Assembly: GCA_017452265.1 (NCBI GenBank)
Contig: JAFTMS010000031.1
Coordinates: 62,001 to 126,000, forward strand
Source of the DNA: Bacteroidales bacterium
GTDB lineage: Bacteria > Bacteroidota > Bacteroidia > Bacteroidales > UBA932
Direction: 5' to 3'
DNA length: 64,000 nt
This document shows positions 35,704-44,580 of the stretch, in pieces. Below the pieces are notes generated by a model. The model ran no database searches. It was not told where the DNA came from and was given only the letters and a program-made list of their open reading frames with translations. The first letter of the stretch is position 1. Every line of letters begins with the position of its first letter. A program made the translations under genes and the position numbers.

Positions 35704-38700
35704 ATGAAAAGTAAACTATTTACTTGCTTGGCGATGCTCTTTCTGAGCTTCTCGCTCATGGCACAGACCAAGACCATCAGCGGAACAGTCGTTGATGAGG
35801 TCGGTCCTGTCATCGGTGCGAGCGTCATTGAAAAGGGTACCACAAACGGTGCCGTTACAGATCTGGATGGAAAATGGACCCTCAATGTTCATACGGGGGG
35901 GGCAATCGTCATTTCATCCATAGGTTACAAGGATGTGGAGATCGTTGTAGGCAGCCAGAACGTCTATAACGTCACTCTGCAGGAGGACAGGCAGCTTCTC
36001 GACGAAGTGGTGGTCGTAGGTTACGGTACCATGAAGAGAAGCGACCTTTCGGGAGCTTCTGTATCAATGGGCGAGGAATCCCTCAAAGGTTCGATCGTGA
36101 CATCGCTCGACCAGACTCTTCAGGGCCGTGCTGCCGGTGTCACAGCCGTGACCACATCCGGTGCTCCGGGTTCATCATCATCTATCCGTGTCCGTGGACA
36201 GGCTACAATCAATGCTAATGCTGAGCCTCTCTATGTGATTGACGGCGTGATTGTCCAGGGTGGCGGAAACTCAGGTGCAGACTTCGGTCTCGGTGATGCC
36301 CTCGGAAACGGTAAGGTCTCTACAATCTCACCTCTCTCTACCATCAACCCTGCCGACATCGTAAGTATGGAGATCCTCAAGGATGCTTCAGCGACAGCGA
36401 TCTACGGAGCTCAGGGAGCGAACGGAGTAGTACTCATCACCACCAAGCGTGGTAAGGAGGGTCAGGCAAAGATATCATATGATGGAATGTTTGCAGTTTC
36501 TCAGCAGACAAAGCGTCTTGATATGATGAACCTGCGTCAGTATGCCGAGTTCTATAACGACCTTGCAACCGTAGGTGAAATGGCGGATCCAAGCGAGGTC
36601 TATTCGGATCCGTCGATTCTCGGAGCCGGAACAGACTGGCAGGATGCAATTTTCCGTACGGCCTATCAGCATCAGCACCAGCTTTCGGTCCAGGGTGGTA
36701 CGGAAAAGGTAAAGTATTATGTTTCAGGTTCATATATGGATCAGCAGGGAACCATCATAGGATCGAACTTTGACCGTTTCAGCGTACGTACCAACCTCGA
36801 CGCTCAGCTTAAGAAATGGATAAAGCTCGGTCTGAATGTGTCTTTCACAAACACCAATGATGACCTCAAGCTTGCAGACTCGAACCAGGGTCTCATCTAT
36901 TACTCTCTGACTACGCGCCCTGACGTTCCTATATATGATATGGACGGAAACTATGCATCGGTAGTCGATGAGCATAATCTGAATCCGAATCCGATAGGAA
37001 TCGCCCTTGAGGACGACATCCTCCTCAACCGTCAGAAGCTGACAGGAAATATCTTTGCAGATATTACTCCAATAAAGAATCTGACCTGGCACGCAGAAGT
37101 GGGATTCGATATCGGAAACAGCAAGGCGGAGCGTTTCAAGCCTACCCTTGACTTCGGAAACTGGACACGCGATACAAATGAAAGCAGCATCCAGTACAAC
37201 AGAAACCTTTTCTGGCAGCTCAAGAACTACCTGACTTATGCAAATACATGGGGCAAGCACAGCCTTACGGCAATGGTCGGTCAGGAAATGTGGGAGTCCC
37301 GTTATGAATATGCAAGCGTATTCAATAACAATCTTCCTTCAAACGAGGTTCACAACCCGGCTCTTGGAGCAGGCGACCCTAAGATCGGATCCGGCTTCGG
37401 AAGTTCATCAATGGCTTCGTTCTTCACTCGTGAGACATACAATTATGACAGCCGCTATTATGTGACATATACCTACCGTTACGATGGTTCGTCAAACTTC
37501 GGCCCTGACAACCGTTGGGCTGGTTTCCACTCTGTGGCTGCTTCATGGCGTTTCACCAACGAATCATTCCTCAAGGATGTAGAGTGGTTCAGCAACGGTA
37601 AGCTTCGTCTCGGATGGGGTCAGACCGGTAACTCAAACATCGGTGGCTACGCTTGGGGTTCGTCAATCTCACGTATGCCTTCATACCTCGGAATGGGCTA
37701 CCGTCCTGCAAATATTCCTAATACGGCTATCAAGTGGGAGAAGCAGGAACAGTATAATGTGGGTCTCGACCTCGGCTTCATCGACGACAGGATCAACCTT
37801 ACCGTGGACGCATACTACAAGAGGTCTGACGACATGCTCATGTCTATGCAGCTTCCTTCATATATGGGTACCCAGGGTAATGGTTCATCTGCTCTCGCTG
37901 CTCCTAAGGGCAACTACGGAAGCATCGAGAACAAGGGTCTTGAAATCACCCTCGATGTTCATCCTTTCGTCGGAGAGTTCCAGTGGGACAGCAACTTCCA
38001 GATTTCATTCAACCGCAACAAGCTTCTTTCGCTTTCAGGTACGGAAAACGCCTCACTCATCGGTTATGGCCAGTGGTCTGATGTCGTCAGCGTATCACGG
38101 ATAGGTGAGTCGCTCTACAGTTTCTACGGATATGAAGTAGAGGGCGTGTACGAGTCTTATGAGGACCTGCTTAACTCTCCTAAGCCTGAAAAGTATCCTG
38201 CAACGGGAACATTCAACAAAGCTACCACTGTCTGGGTCGGTGACGTCAAGTACAAGGATCAGATCACTGTAGATACTGACGGTGACGGAGTTGCGGATGC
38301 AGCAGACGGAGTCATTGATGAAAACGACAGGGTAAACATCGGTTCACCGCTTCCGGTATTTACTTTCGGATGGACCAATACATTCCGTTACAAGAACTTT
38401 GACCTCAGCATCTTCCTCAACGGCTCATATGGAAACAAGATCCTTAACTACAATTCCATCACGCTGACCCATATGAATTCTCCGTGGACAAACCAGCTGA
38501 ATTCCGTAAATGACAGAGCCAAGCTCGTTCCTGTCGACCCTGCCAAGGATTACTCTAACGGAGTTGTAGTCGGAAAGGACGCAAACGGCAATGACGTTAC
38601 GGTATGGAACTGGTATGATGACGTGACTAATGTAAAGGTTGCAAATACCGGCACCAAGACTCCACGTGCTTCCATCAACGACCCTAACGATAACGACCGC

Positions 38701-38976
38701 ATCAGCTCACGTTATGTGGAGGATGGTTCATATCTCCGTATCAAGAATATCACCCTCGGCTACACATTCCCGAAGAAATGGATGTCAAAGGCTAAGATCG
38801 ACAATCTGCGCATATATTGCAACATTCAGAACCTGTACACTTTCACAAAGTACTCGGGATATGATCCGGAGGTCGGTGCTTCGACTCAGGACGCGACCGG
38901 TCTTACATATGGTCTCGACAATGGTCGTTATCCTTCTCCGACAATGTATTCATTCGGCCTGAACATCACTTTCTAA
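35704..38976 (+). CDS. susC: SusC-like TonB-dependent outer-membrane glycan transporter
   Basis: 1090 residues. Signal peptide (LFLSFSLMAQ), carboxypeptidase-D-like domain (about 20-100, TISGTVVDEVGPVIGASV), TonB box and plug (VVVVGYGTMKRSDLSGA, IRVRGQATINANAEPLYVID), then a 22-strand barrel ending in YSFGLNITF. It imports manno-oligosaccharides together with SusD. A G8 tract lies at codons 64-67 and is in frame in this sequence; a change in its length would shift the frame early in the gene. It begins 38 bases after the GH5-CE7 gene. Confidence 0.96.
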   Translation: MKSKLFTCLAMLFLSFSLMAQTKTISGTVVDEVGPVIGASVIEKGTTNGAVTDLDGKWTLNVHTGGAIVISSIGYKDVEIVVGSQNVYNVTLQEDRQLLDEVVVVGYGTMKRSDLSGASVSMGEESLKGSIVTSLDQTLQGRAAGVTAVTTSGAPGSSSSIRVRGQATINANAEPLYVIDGVIVQGGGNSGADFGLGDALGNGKVSTISPLSTINPADIVSMEILKDASATAIYGAQGANGVVLITTKRGKEGQAKISYDGMFAVSQQTKRLDMMNLRQYAEFYNDLATVGEMADPSEVYSDPSILGAGTDWQDAIFRTAYQHQHQLSVQGGTEKVKYYVSGSYMDQQGTIIGSNFDRFSVRTNLDAQLKKWIKLGLNVSFTNTNDDLKLADSNQGLIYYSLTTRPDVPIYDMDGNYASVVDEHNLNPNPIGIALEDDILLNRQKLTGNIFADITPIKNLTWHAEVGFDIGNSKAERFKPTLDFGNWTRDTNESSIQYNRNLFWQLKNYLTYANTWGKHSLTAMVGQEMWESRYEYASVFNNNLPSNEVHNPALGAGDPKIGSGFGSSSMASFFTRETYNYDSRYYVTYTYRYDGSSNFGPDNRWAGFHSVAASWRFTNESFLKDVEWFSNGKLRLGWGQTGNSNIGGYAWGSSISRMPSYLGMGYRPANIPNTAIKWEKQEQYNVGLDLGFIDDRINLTVDAYYKRSDDMLMSMQLPSYMGTQGNGSSALAAPKGNYGSIENKGLEITLDVHPFVGEFQWDSNFQISFNRNKLLSLSGTENASLIGYGQWSDVVSVSRIGESLYSFYGYEVEGVYESYEDLLNSPKPEKYPATGTFNKATTVWVGDVKYKDQITVDTDGDGVADAADGVIDENDRVNIGSPLPVFTFGWTNTFRYKNFDLSIFLNGSYGNKILNYNSITLTHMNSPWTNQLNSVNDRAKLVPVDPAKDYSNGVVVGKDANGNDVTVWNWYDDVTNVKVANTGTKTPRASINDPNDNDRISSRYVEDGSYLRIKNITLGYTFPKKWMSKAKIDNLRIYCNIQNLYTFTKYSGYDPEVGASTQDATGLTYGLDNGRYPSPTMYSFGLNITF
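35895..35902 (+). repeat. Poly-G tract (G8) inside susC, in frame
   Basis: Eight G in a row, ACG-GGG-GGG-GCA, keeping frame for Thr-Gly-Gly-Ala. Such runs are slippage-prone. A gain or loss of one base would truncate the receptor. Confidence 0.85.
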
Positions 38977-38995
38977 CAAATAAATCAGGAAAATT

Positions 38996-40738
38996 ATGAA
39001 ACTCAATGATATAATCAAAGGTGCGATGGTCGGAATGCTTGCGTTGAGCTTGACTTCATGCGAGGAGTTCCTGAACCGTCCGACAGAAGACAACTACAAT
39101 GTTGACAACTTCTACCTTAATGATGAGCAGTGCATACAGGGAGTGAACTATCTTTACAACTCTCCTTGGAATGACTTTACCCGTCCGATGCTCTGGGTCG
39201 GTGAAATCATGTCCGGCAATGTTTATCAGGGTGAAAACAAATATATGGATTTTTCAGTCAACAGCTCAGACGATGACCTGAAGGCTCTATCCTATTCACT
39301 TTGGGCTGTGAATGGTCATGCCAACACAGTTATACTTAATATCCGCAACTCTGAAGGTCCTTCACAGGCGATAAAGAATCAGTGCATCGGTGAGGCGCTT
39401 ACATGGAAGGCTCTTGCTTATTTCTATATGGTAAGAACATTCGGTGAGGTGCCGATCATCCATGACAACAACAAGGTGCTTACTTCAGGTGAGTATAACA
39501 ATGTCTATAAGGCTACCAAAGCCAATGTGTATGAGTATATCGTCATGACTCTCGAAAAGGCGATGACTCTTCTTCCCAAGAAAGGGCCTGCGGCAAACGG
39601 AAGACTTGATTATTATTCTGCAGAGGCTCTTCTTGCAAAAGTGTATCTGACCAAGGCCGGACTTTCCGGAACGCTTGATGCAGAAGATCTTGCCGCATCC
39701 GCCCGCTATGCAAAGGACGTAATCGACAATTCGGGTCGTGACCTTATGGCAGAATATTCTGACGTGTTCCGTCTTGCCAACAACATCAACGAGGAGTGCC
39801 TGATCTCTTTCCTCTGGAGTGCAGGACGTGATCCTTGGACACAGCAGAACAGATTCCAGCCGGAAATCGCAATGACCGGATTCTCAGACTTCGAGGAAAA
39901 CTGCTGGGGTGGCTGGACCGGTGTTTCAGTCGATCTTCAGGATGCGTTCGGTGTGAGTGCAACAGATAATCCTGACACACGTGCAGCCGAGAAGGATAAG
40001 AGACGTCATGCAACCATGATGATGGCCGGTGACAAATATGATTATTTCTGGACTGACAAGGGCGGCTTCGATCTCCTGAGATTCGTCTATGATTCGGAAG
40101 ATTATGGCAAGGGAGGCCCTAGCGGCAGCTATCAGTCTCCTACTGGAGCGAACTTTGTCAAGCATCTTACAGGACGTCAGGCAGATCACGTGGCCGGAAC
40201 AGGTGTGAGTGCCTACAATATGGCTACAGCACTTGCCACACATATCCTTCGTTTCTCAGATGTACTTCTTATTTACGCAGAGGCTATGATGGGAACAGCT
40301 GGTTCTACTTCCGATGCAGGTGCAATCGAGGCATTCAACCGCGTACGTCGTCGTGCAGGTGTGGAGGAAGTTACCGGAACTCTTACATGGGAGCAGATAT
40401 GGAACGAGCGCCGTCTTGAACTTGCTCTTGAGGGAGACCGCTGGTATGATTTTGTCCGTCTTGCATATTATGACCGAAGCAAGGCAGAAAACTATCTGAA
40501 GTCTCAGAGAAGAGGCTATTGGTCAGGCCTCGGTGCGATATATGAGCCTTATTATACTTCCGGATATCAGGAATGGACGGTATCTTCCGATGTTGTCTAT
40601 ACAGAGGCCGAGGTGCTGAATCTTGATAATTTCACTTTCACGCTTCCGTTCCCGACCGAGGATCTTGTCTACAATCCGCGCCTTGCCGAACCGGCAGTGG
40701 AGGTGGATGTGCGTGCCACATATTCATATGACTTTTAA
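38996..40738 (+). CDS. susD: SusD-like outer-membrane glycan-binding lipoprotein
   Basis: 580 residues, RagB/SusD family. Lipoprotein signal (LALSLTSCEEFLNRPTED) with the typical start of the mature part. All-helical TPR-type core (LTWKALAYFYMVRTFGEVPI, TKANVYEYIVMTLEKAMTLL, YYSAEALLAKVYL). The C-terminal family signature is WNERRLELALEGDRWYDFVR. It caps the SusC barrel and binds oligosaccharide on the cell surface. It follows susC by 19 bases. Confidence 0.96.
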   Translation: MKLNDIIKGAMVGMLALSLTSCEEFLNRPTEDNYNVDNFYLNDEQCIQGVNYLYNSPWNDFTRPMLWVGEIMSGNVYQGENKYMDFSVNSSDDDLKALSYSLWAVNGHANTVILNIRNSEGPSQAIKNQCIGEALTWKALAYFYMVRTFGEVPIIHDNNKVLTSGEYNNVYKATKANVYEYIVMTLEKAMTLLPKKGPAANGRLDYYSAEALLAKVYLTKAGLSGTLDAEDLAASARYAKDVIDNSGRDLMAEYSDVFRLANNINEECLISFLWSAGRDPWTQQNRFQPEIAMTGFSDFEENCWGGWTGVSVDLQDAFGVSATDNPDTRAAEKDKRRHATMMMAGDKYDYFWTDKGGFDLLRFVYDSEDYGKGGPSGSYQSPTGANFVKHLTGRQADHVAGTGVSAYNMATALATHILRFSDVLLIYAEAMMGTAGSTSDAGAIEAFNRVRRRAGVEEVTGTLTWEQIWNERRLELALEGDRWYDFVRLAYYDRSKAENYLKSQRRGYWSGLGAIYEPYYTSGYQEWTVSSDVVYTEAEVLNLDNFTFTLPFPTEDLVYNPRLAEPAVEVDVRATYSYDF

Positions 40739-40750
40739 AAGAGAAAAATC

Positions 40751-42082
40751 ATGAAATGTATCAATAAAATAATGATCTCTCTTGTTTCTGCGGCAGGTCT
40801 TCTTGCAGTATCCTGCACAGAAACACCTGGAGAGTATATAATGTCCGAGGGCGTTCCGACCGTTCATTATGTCCGCCCTGTCGATGTGGCCGCGTCGGAC
40901 TCACTTCTGACAAGTGCCTATATGGACAATATGATATGCATCGTCGGAGAAAATCTCAGAAGTGTTCAGCAGCTGTATTTCAATGACCAGAAGGCCATTC
41001 TCAACAACAGCTACATTACCGACAATACGCTTCTTGTGACGGTGCCAGGAGAAATTCCAAGCGAGGTGTCAGACAAGATGTATCTTATTACGGCAGCAAA
41101 GGATACCGTGACTCACGACTTCAGTGTGATCATTCCGGGTCCGACCTTGTCGTCACTCAAATGCGAGTATGTCCCGGTGGGAGGAACAGCTGTTCTTTAT
41201 GGAGATTACTTCATTGACGATCCTAACGTGCCTTTCACTATGACATTCCCGAATGACGTTCCTGTAACGAACATCATTTCCCTCACTAAGAATGCCGTGA
41301 CCTTTGAAGTGCCGGAGGGTGCAGTAGAAGGCAAGATCGAGGTTTCGACAATTTATGGAACGGCAACCAGTGCATTCCATTATATGGACAGCAGAGGAAT
41401 GATGTTCGAGTTTGACGGCGTCACCAATCTTACAAACCACGGCTGGCATAACCGTGTCATCGCTTCTGAAGGTGGCTTGACGGGAAATTATGTTCAGCTT
41501 GGTGATGGAGCGACGGAGCTTACCCACACATCTTGGGGTGACGGTCAGTTTGCCTTCGAGTACTGGTGCGGTGACTGGAATTCTCCTCAGAACATTACTT
41601 CCGGTGATGGTATAGCTCTGTATAATCTTGTTGACTTCTCTGATTTCAGCAATATGTCCCTCAAGTTCGAGATGTTCATACCTTCATCGAATCCTTGGAG
41701 TGCAACAGCAATGCAGATATGTTTCGAAGGAGTAGATAAAGTGACCCTTTCCGGAAATCCTATTGATGGAGAAGCGACTGTTGCCGGTGCGAATGCATAT
41801 GCGTTCAACAACGAGCAGAACAATCTTGGAACTTGGGGACGTGCAATGTATCGTCCTTGGACCTCTACCGGTTCATATCATACTGATGACGAATGGATCA
41901 CCGTGACTATACCTATCTCGGAATTCAAGTATGACAAGGACGGCGCTCCGACAGACAATATCGCACAGTCTGAAAAGGATTTCGCCAGCCTGACGATATT
42001 TATGCTGGGCGGTGGAGTAGAAGGAGTGAACTGTACTCCTATAGTAAGAATTGACAATATCCGTGCTGTTCCTAACAGATAA
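40751..42082 (+). CDS. Surface glycan-binding lipoprotein with IPT/TIG domains
   Basis: 443 residues. Lipoprotein signal (AAGLLAVSCTETPGEY). Two Ig-like IPT/TIG regions at about 35-130 and 130-215 (GENLRSVQQLYFNDQKA, PVGGTAVLYGDYFIDDP). The C-terminal half (about 220-443) is a beta-sandwich with aromatic patches (FAFEYWCGDWNSPQN, NMSLKFEMFIPSSNPWSA, RIDNIRAVPNR) like the C-terminal domains of surface glycan-binding proteins in other utilisation loci. It probably binds mannan and hands it to SusCD. It lies 12 bases after susD. Confidence 0.85.
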   Translation: MKCINKIMISLVSAAGLLAVSCTETPGEYIMSEGVPTVHYVRPVDVAASDSLLTSAYMDNMICIVGENLRSVQQLYFNDQKAILNNSYITDNTLLVTVPGEIPSEVSDKMYLITAAKDTVTHDFSVIIPGPTLSSLKCEYVPVGGTAVLYGDYFIDDPNVPFTMTFPNDVPVTNIISLTKNAVTFEVPEGAVEGKIEVSTIYGTATSAFHYMDSRGMMFEFDGVTNLTNHGWHNRVIASEGGLTGNYVQLGDGATELTHTSWGDGQFAFEYWCGDWNSPQNITSGDGIALYNLVDFSDFSNMSLKFEMFIPSSNPWSATAMQICFEGVDKVTLSGNPIDGEATVAGANAYAFNNEQNNLGTWGRAMYRPWTSTGSYHTDDEWITVTIPISEFKYDKDGAPTDNIAQSEKDFASLTIFMLGGGVEGVNCTPIVRIDNIRAVPNR

Positions 42083-42099
42083 TATAAAAGGATGTAATT

Positions 42100-44463
42100 A
42101 TGAAAAAGATATTGAATGTTTTGGCACTGTTTGCGATGTGCCTGACGATATTTGCCGGATGTCAGGAAGAAATGGTCAGCACCGAACAATATGATGACAG
42201 TGCTGTCGTTCTTCAGGCATATGGTCCTCAGCCGGTCATGCGTGGAGGAGAGCTCCGCTTCCTTGGAAGTAATCTGGACAAGGTGGTCGAGGTTCTTATC
42301 CCTGGCGTAGATCCGATAACTGACATTAATGTGGTTTCTGCAGGAGTTCCAAGTGAAATCCGTGTTATCGTGCCGAAAGATGGGCCGGAACCGGGTCTGG
42401 TGACACTTAAGACTTCTGATGGAAATGAACTCGTGACAAAGACAGCTCTTACATATGAAGAGCCGATCCTCATTGAGTCATTTTCTCCGGCATCAGCTGC
42501 GGCAGGAGACGTGCTCACCCTCAAAGGTGATTATTTCAACCTCATCCACGAAGTCATCTTCTCTGATGATGTGAAGGTTTCCGAAAAGGATTTCGTCAAG
42601 CATACACGCTACGAAATTCAGGTAAGAGTTCCGGTTGAGGCCCGTACAGGTGTGGTCGGTATCGGTGACGTTGATGAACTGAATAATACCGATCCTTCAG
42701 TTTTTGCAAATGTAATCTATACAGAGGACGAACTTGCTGTTGCACAGCCAGAAGTGACAAAGATGGAGGCACCGCGATACAAGGCCGGCGAGACAGTGAA
42801 GATTACAGGCAAGAACTTCCAGTATGTGGATGCGCTCAATCTTCCGGGTGCATCAGCCGTAGAGTTTACTGTGAATGCAGCAAATACTGAAATGACTTTC
42901 GTTCTGCCGGATGCTGCTCAGGATGGCGAGGCTGTGCTCGTTGCCAAATCCGGAGTAGAGGTGGTTGCAGGAAAATATGAAACAGTGGTTCCTACAGAAC
43001 TTTCTGCGGCTCCTCAGCCTGTTAAGGCAGGGGCAGACCTTACTGTTGCAGGAAAGGATCTCGACCTCGTGACAGGTATAGAGCTCAGCGGTTCTGTGTG
43101 GGCTGAGTACACCGTTCAGGAGGATGGAAACATTACATTCCCAATGCCTGATACAGCAACTGAAGGTGATGCCGTTCTTCATATGGCAAACGGAAAATCG
43201 GCGACTGTGGCTTATACTCTTGTAAAGCCTGCTGTTACAGAACTTCCTGCGTCAGCATCAGCTGGTTCTGAAATGAGTTTCTCAGGTACGGACCTTGACC
43301 TTGTGAATAGCGTTACCTTCGGTGGAGACCTTAAGGTCGAGGTTGCGGCAGTTGACGGCATAATTACAGTGGCTGTCCCTACTACAGCAGAGTCGGGCGT
43401 ACTCAAGCTTAATCTTGCAAACGGTACATTTGTGGAGACAGAGTCAGTTTCCATCGATAAGCCGGTGGCTTGTTATATCACGGAGCTTCCGGATGCTGAT
43501 GTTGAAGTAAGAGGTGGAAGTGTCCTGACAGTACCTGTTGCAAATGAGGATAAACTCACAGGTGTACAGGTGAATGGCAAGGATGTGGATTATATCCTGA
43601 ATAAGACTGCTCTTTATATATCTTTACCGCAGATGGCCGGAAAGGGTACGACTATAACGCTTATTTCTTCAAACGGAACAGTTGAATACGTTATAGATTG
43701 CATCCCTGATACTGTTGTGGAAACGGCTGTCATGACGGAGATGAGAGATCTTGGTTCTTGGGCAGGTGAAGACGCCGGCGGAGCATTCCGTCTGTATAAG
43801 GCAGATCTTGCGGCCGCAGGTTTTGCACCGGGTTCGATCCTTAAGTTCTATGTAGCCCAGACAGCTTTTGCTCAGCTTCAGATCAATGATGCAAATTGGG
43901 GCTCAATCACAATGCCTGAATATAATGCAGGTGAAGCTCCTTCTGTGATTGAAGTTGAAGTCACTCAGGACTTCTATGATAAGGTCATGAATACATCCGA
44001 TGGCTGGAGTGACACAGGAATGGTTGTTCAGGGAGCAGGACTCATAGTGAACAAGGTTACGGTCTACTATGAAATCTCTCTTGAAGTTACTCTTTGGGAA
44101 GGTGAAGTGATTTCTGCTGATTGGGACGGTAAAGGTCTGTTGTCCGATGCCGGAGTAGAGCTGTCACAGGCCGGAGCAAAGGTTGGCTCGGTTGTCAATT
44201 TCTATATCGAGCCTCTTGTAGATGACTGGCAGCTCAAGATTGTAGAAGGCCATTGGGGCCCTACATATCTGGCGGTCTGCGCTTCAGCAGAAAATACGGG
44301 TAATGGTGAATTTACACCATATGATCTTGCCGGTAACGGTGGTAAGGTCTCCCTTACTCTGACTCAGGAGATTCTTGACACTGCCCTTACTCAGCAGTGG
44401 TGGGGCAACACTTTCCTGTTCCAGGCTAATAATGTAAAATGTACTAAGATTACTCTTCTGTAA
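42100..44463 (+). CDS. Surface lipoprotein with multiple IPT/TIG domains and two C-terminal beta modules
   Basis: 787 residues. Lipoprotein signal (MCLTIFAGCQEEM). Five to six IPT/TIG Ig-like units in tandem (about 38-125, 123-210, 213-295, 298-372, 373-445, 446-545), visible by repeated patterns such as GSNLDKVVEV, GKNFQYVDALNL, GKDLDLVTGIEL and GTDLDLVNSVTF. Two similar modules close the protein (about 560-665, MTEMRDLGSWAGED; and 668-787, LWEGEVISADWDGK), which may be carbohydrate-binding domains I do not recognise. The long stalk would hold these away from the surface. It is the last gene before a hairpin cluster, 17 bases after the previous gene. Confidence 0.85.
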   Translation: MKKILNVLALFAMCLTIFAGCQEEMVSTEQYDDSAVVLQAYGPQPVMRGGELRFLGSNLDKVVEVLIPGVDPITDINVVSAGVPSEIRVIVPKDGPEPGLVTLKTSDGNELVTKTALTYEEPILIESFSPASAAAGDVLTLKGDYFNLIHEVIFSDDVKVSEKDFVKHTRYEIQVRVPVEARTGVVGIGDVDELNNTDPSVFANVIYTEDELAVAQPEVTKMEAPRYKAGETVKITGKNFQYVDALNLPGASAVEFTVNAANTEMTFVLPDAAQDGEAVLVAKSGVEVVAGKYETVVPTELSAAPQPVKAGADLTVAGKDLDLVTGIELSGSVWAEYTVQEDGNITFPMPDTATEGDAVLHMANGKSATVAYTLVKPAVTELPASASAGSEMSFSGTDLDLVNSVTFGGDLKVEVAAVDGIITVAVPTTAESGVLKLNLANGTFVETESVSIDKPVACYITELPDADVEVRGGSVLTVPVANEDKLTGVQVNGKDVDYILNKTALYISLPQMAGKGTTITLISSNGTVEYVIDCIPDTVVETAVMTEMRDLGSWAGEDAGGAFRLYKADLAAAGFAPGSILKFYVAQTAFAQLQINDANWGSITMPEYNAGEAPSVIEVEVTQDFYDKVMNTSDGWSDTGMVVQGAGLIVNKVTVYYEISLEVTLWEGEVISADWDGKGLLSDAGVELSQAGAKVGSVVNFYIEPLVDDWQLKIVEGHWGPTYLAVCASAENTGNGEFTPYDLAGNGGKVSLTLTQEILDTALTQQWWGNTFLFQANNVKCTKITLL

Positions 44464-44474
44464 TCCCTATAATT

Positions 44475-44504
44475 TCCCAGGGAGGCCTGACCGCCTCCTT
44501 GGGA
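44475..44504 (+). terminator. Strong hairpin after the TIG-repeat gene
   Basis: A 12-bp stem (44475-44486 with 44493-44504, one G-U pair) and a 6-base loop, 11 bases after the stop codon. No T run follows, so it may protect the upstream mRNA or partly attenuate the downstream GH26 gene. Confidence 0.55.
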
Positions 44505-44531
44505 GCCGGTAACCAATAACTTACACAGAAC

Positions 44532-44555
44532 CGCCTGCGGCAGATGGAGCAGGCG
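44532..44555. repeat. REP-like hairpin, copy D
   Basis: CGCCTGC/GCAGGCG with loop GGCAGATGGA, matching the hairpin at 60981-61010 (loop GTCATATGGA). It sits within the mannan operon just before the GH26 gene. The downstream tail is diverged. Confidence 0.5.
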
Positions 44556-44580
44556 ACCTCAAGGAAGTCGTTTATAATCA

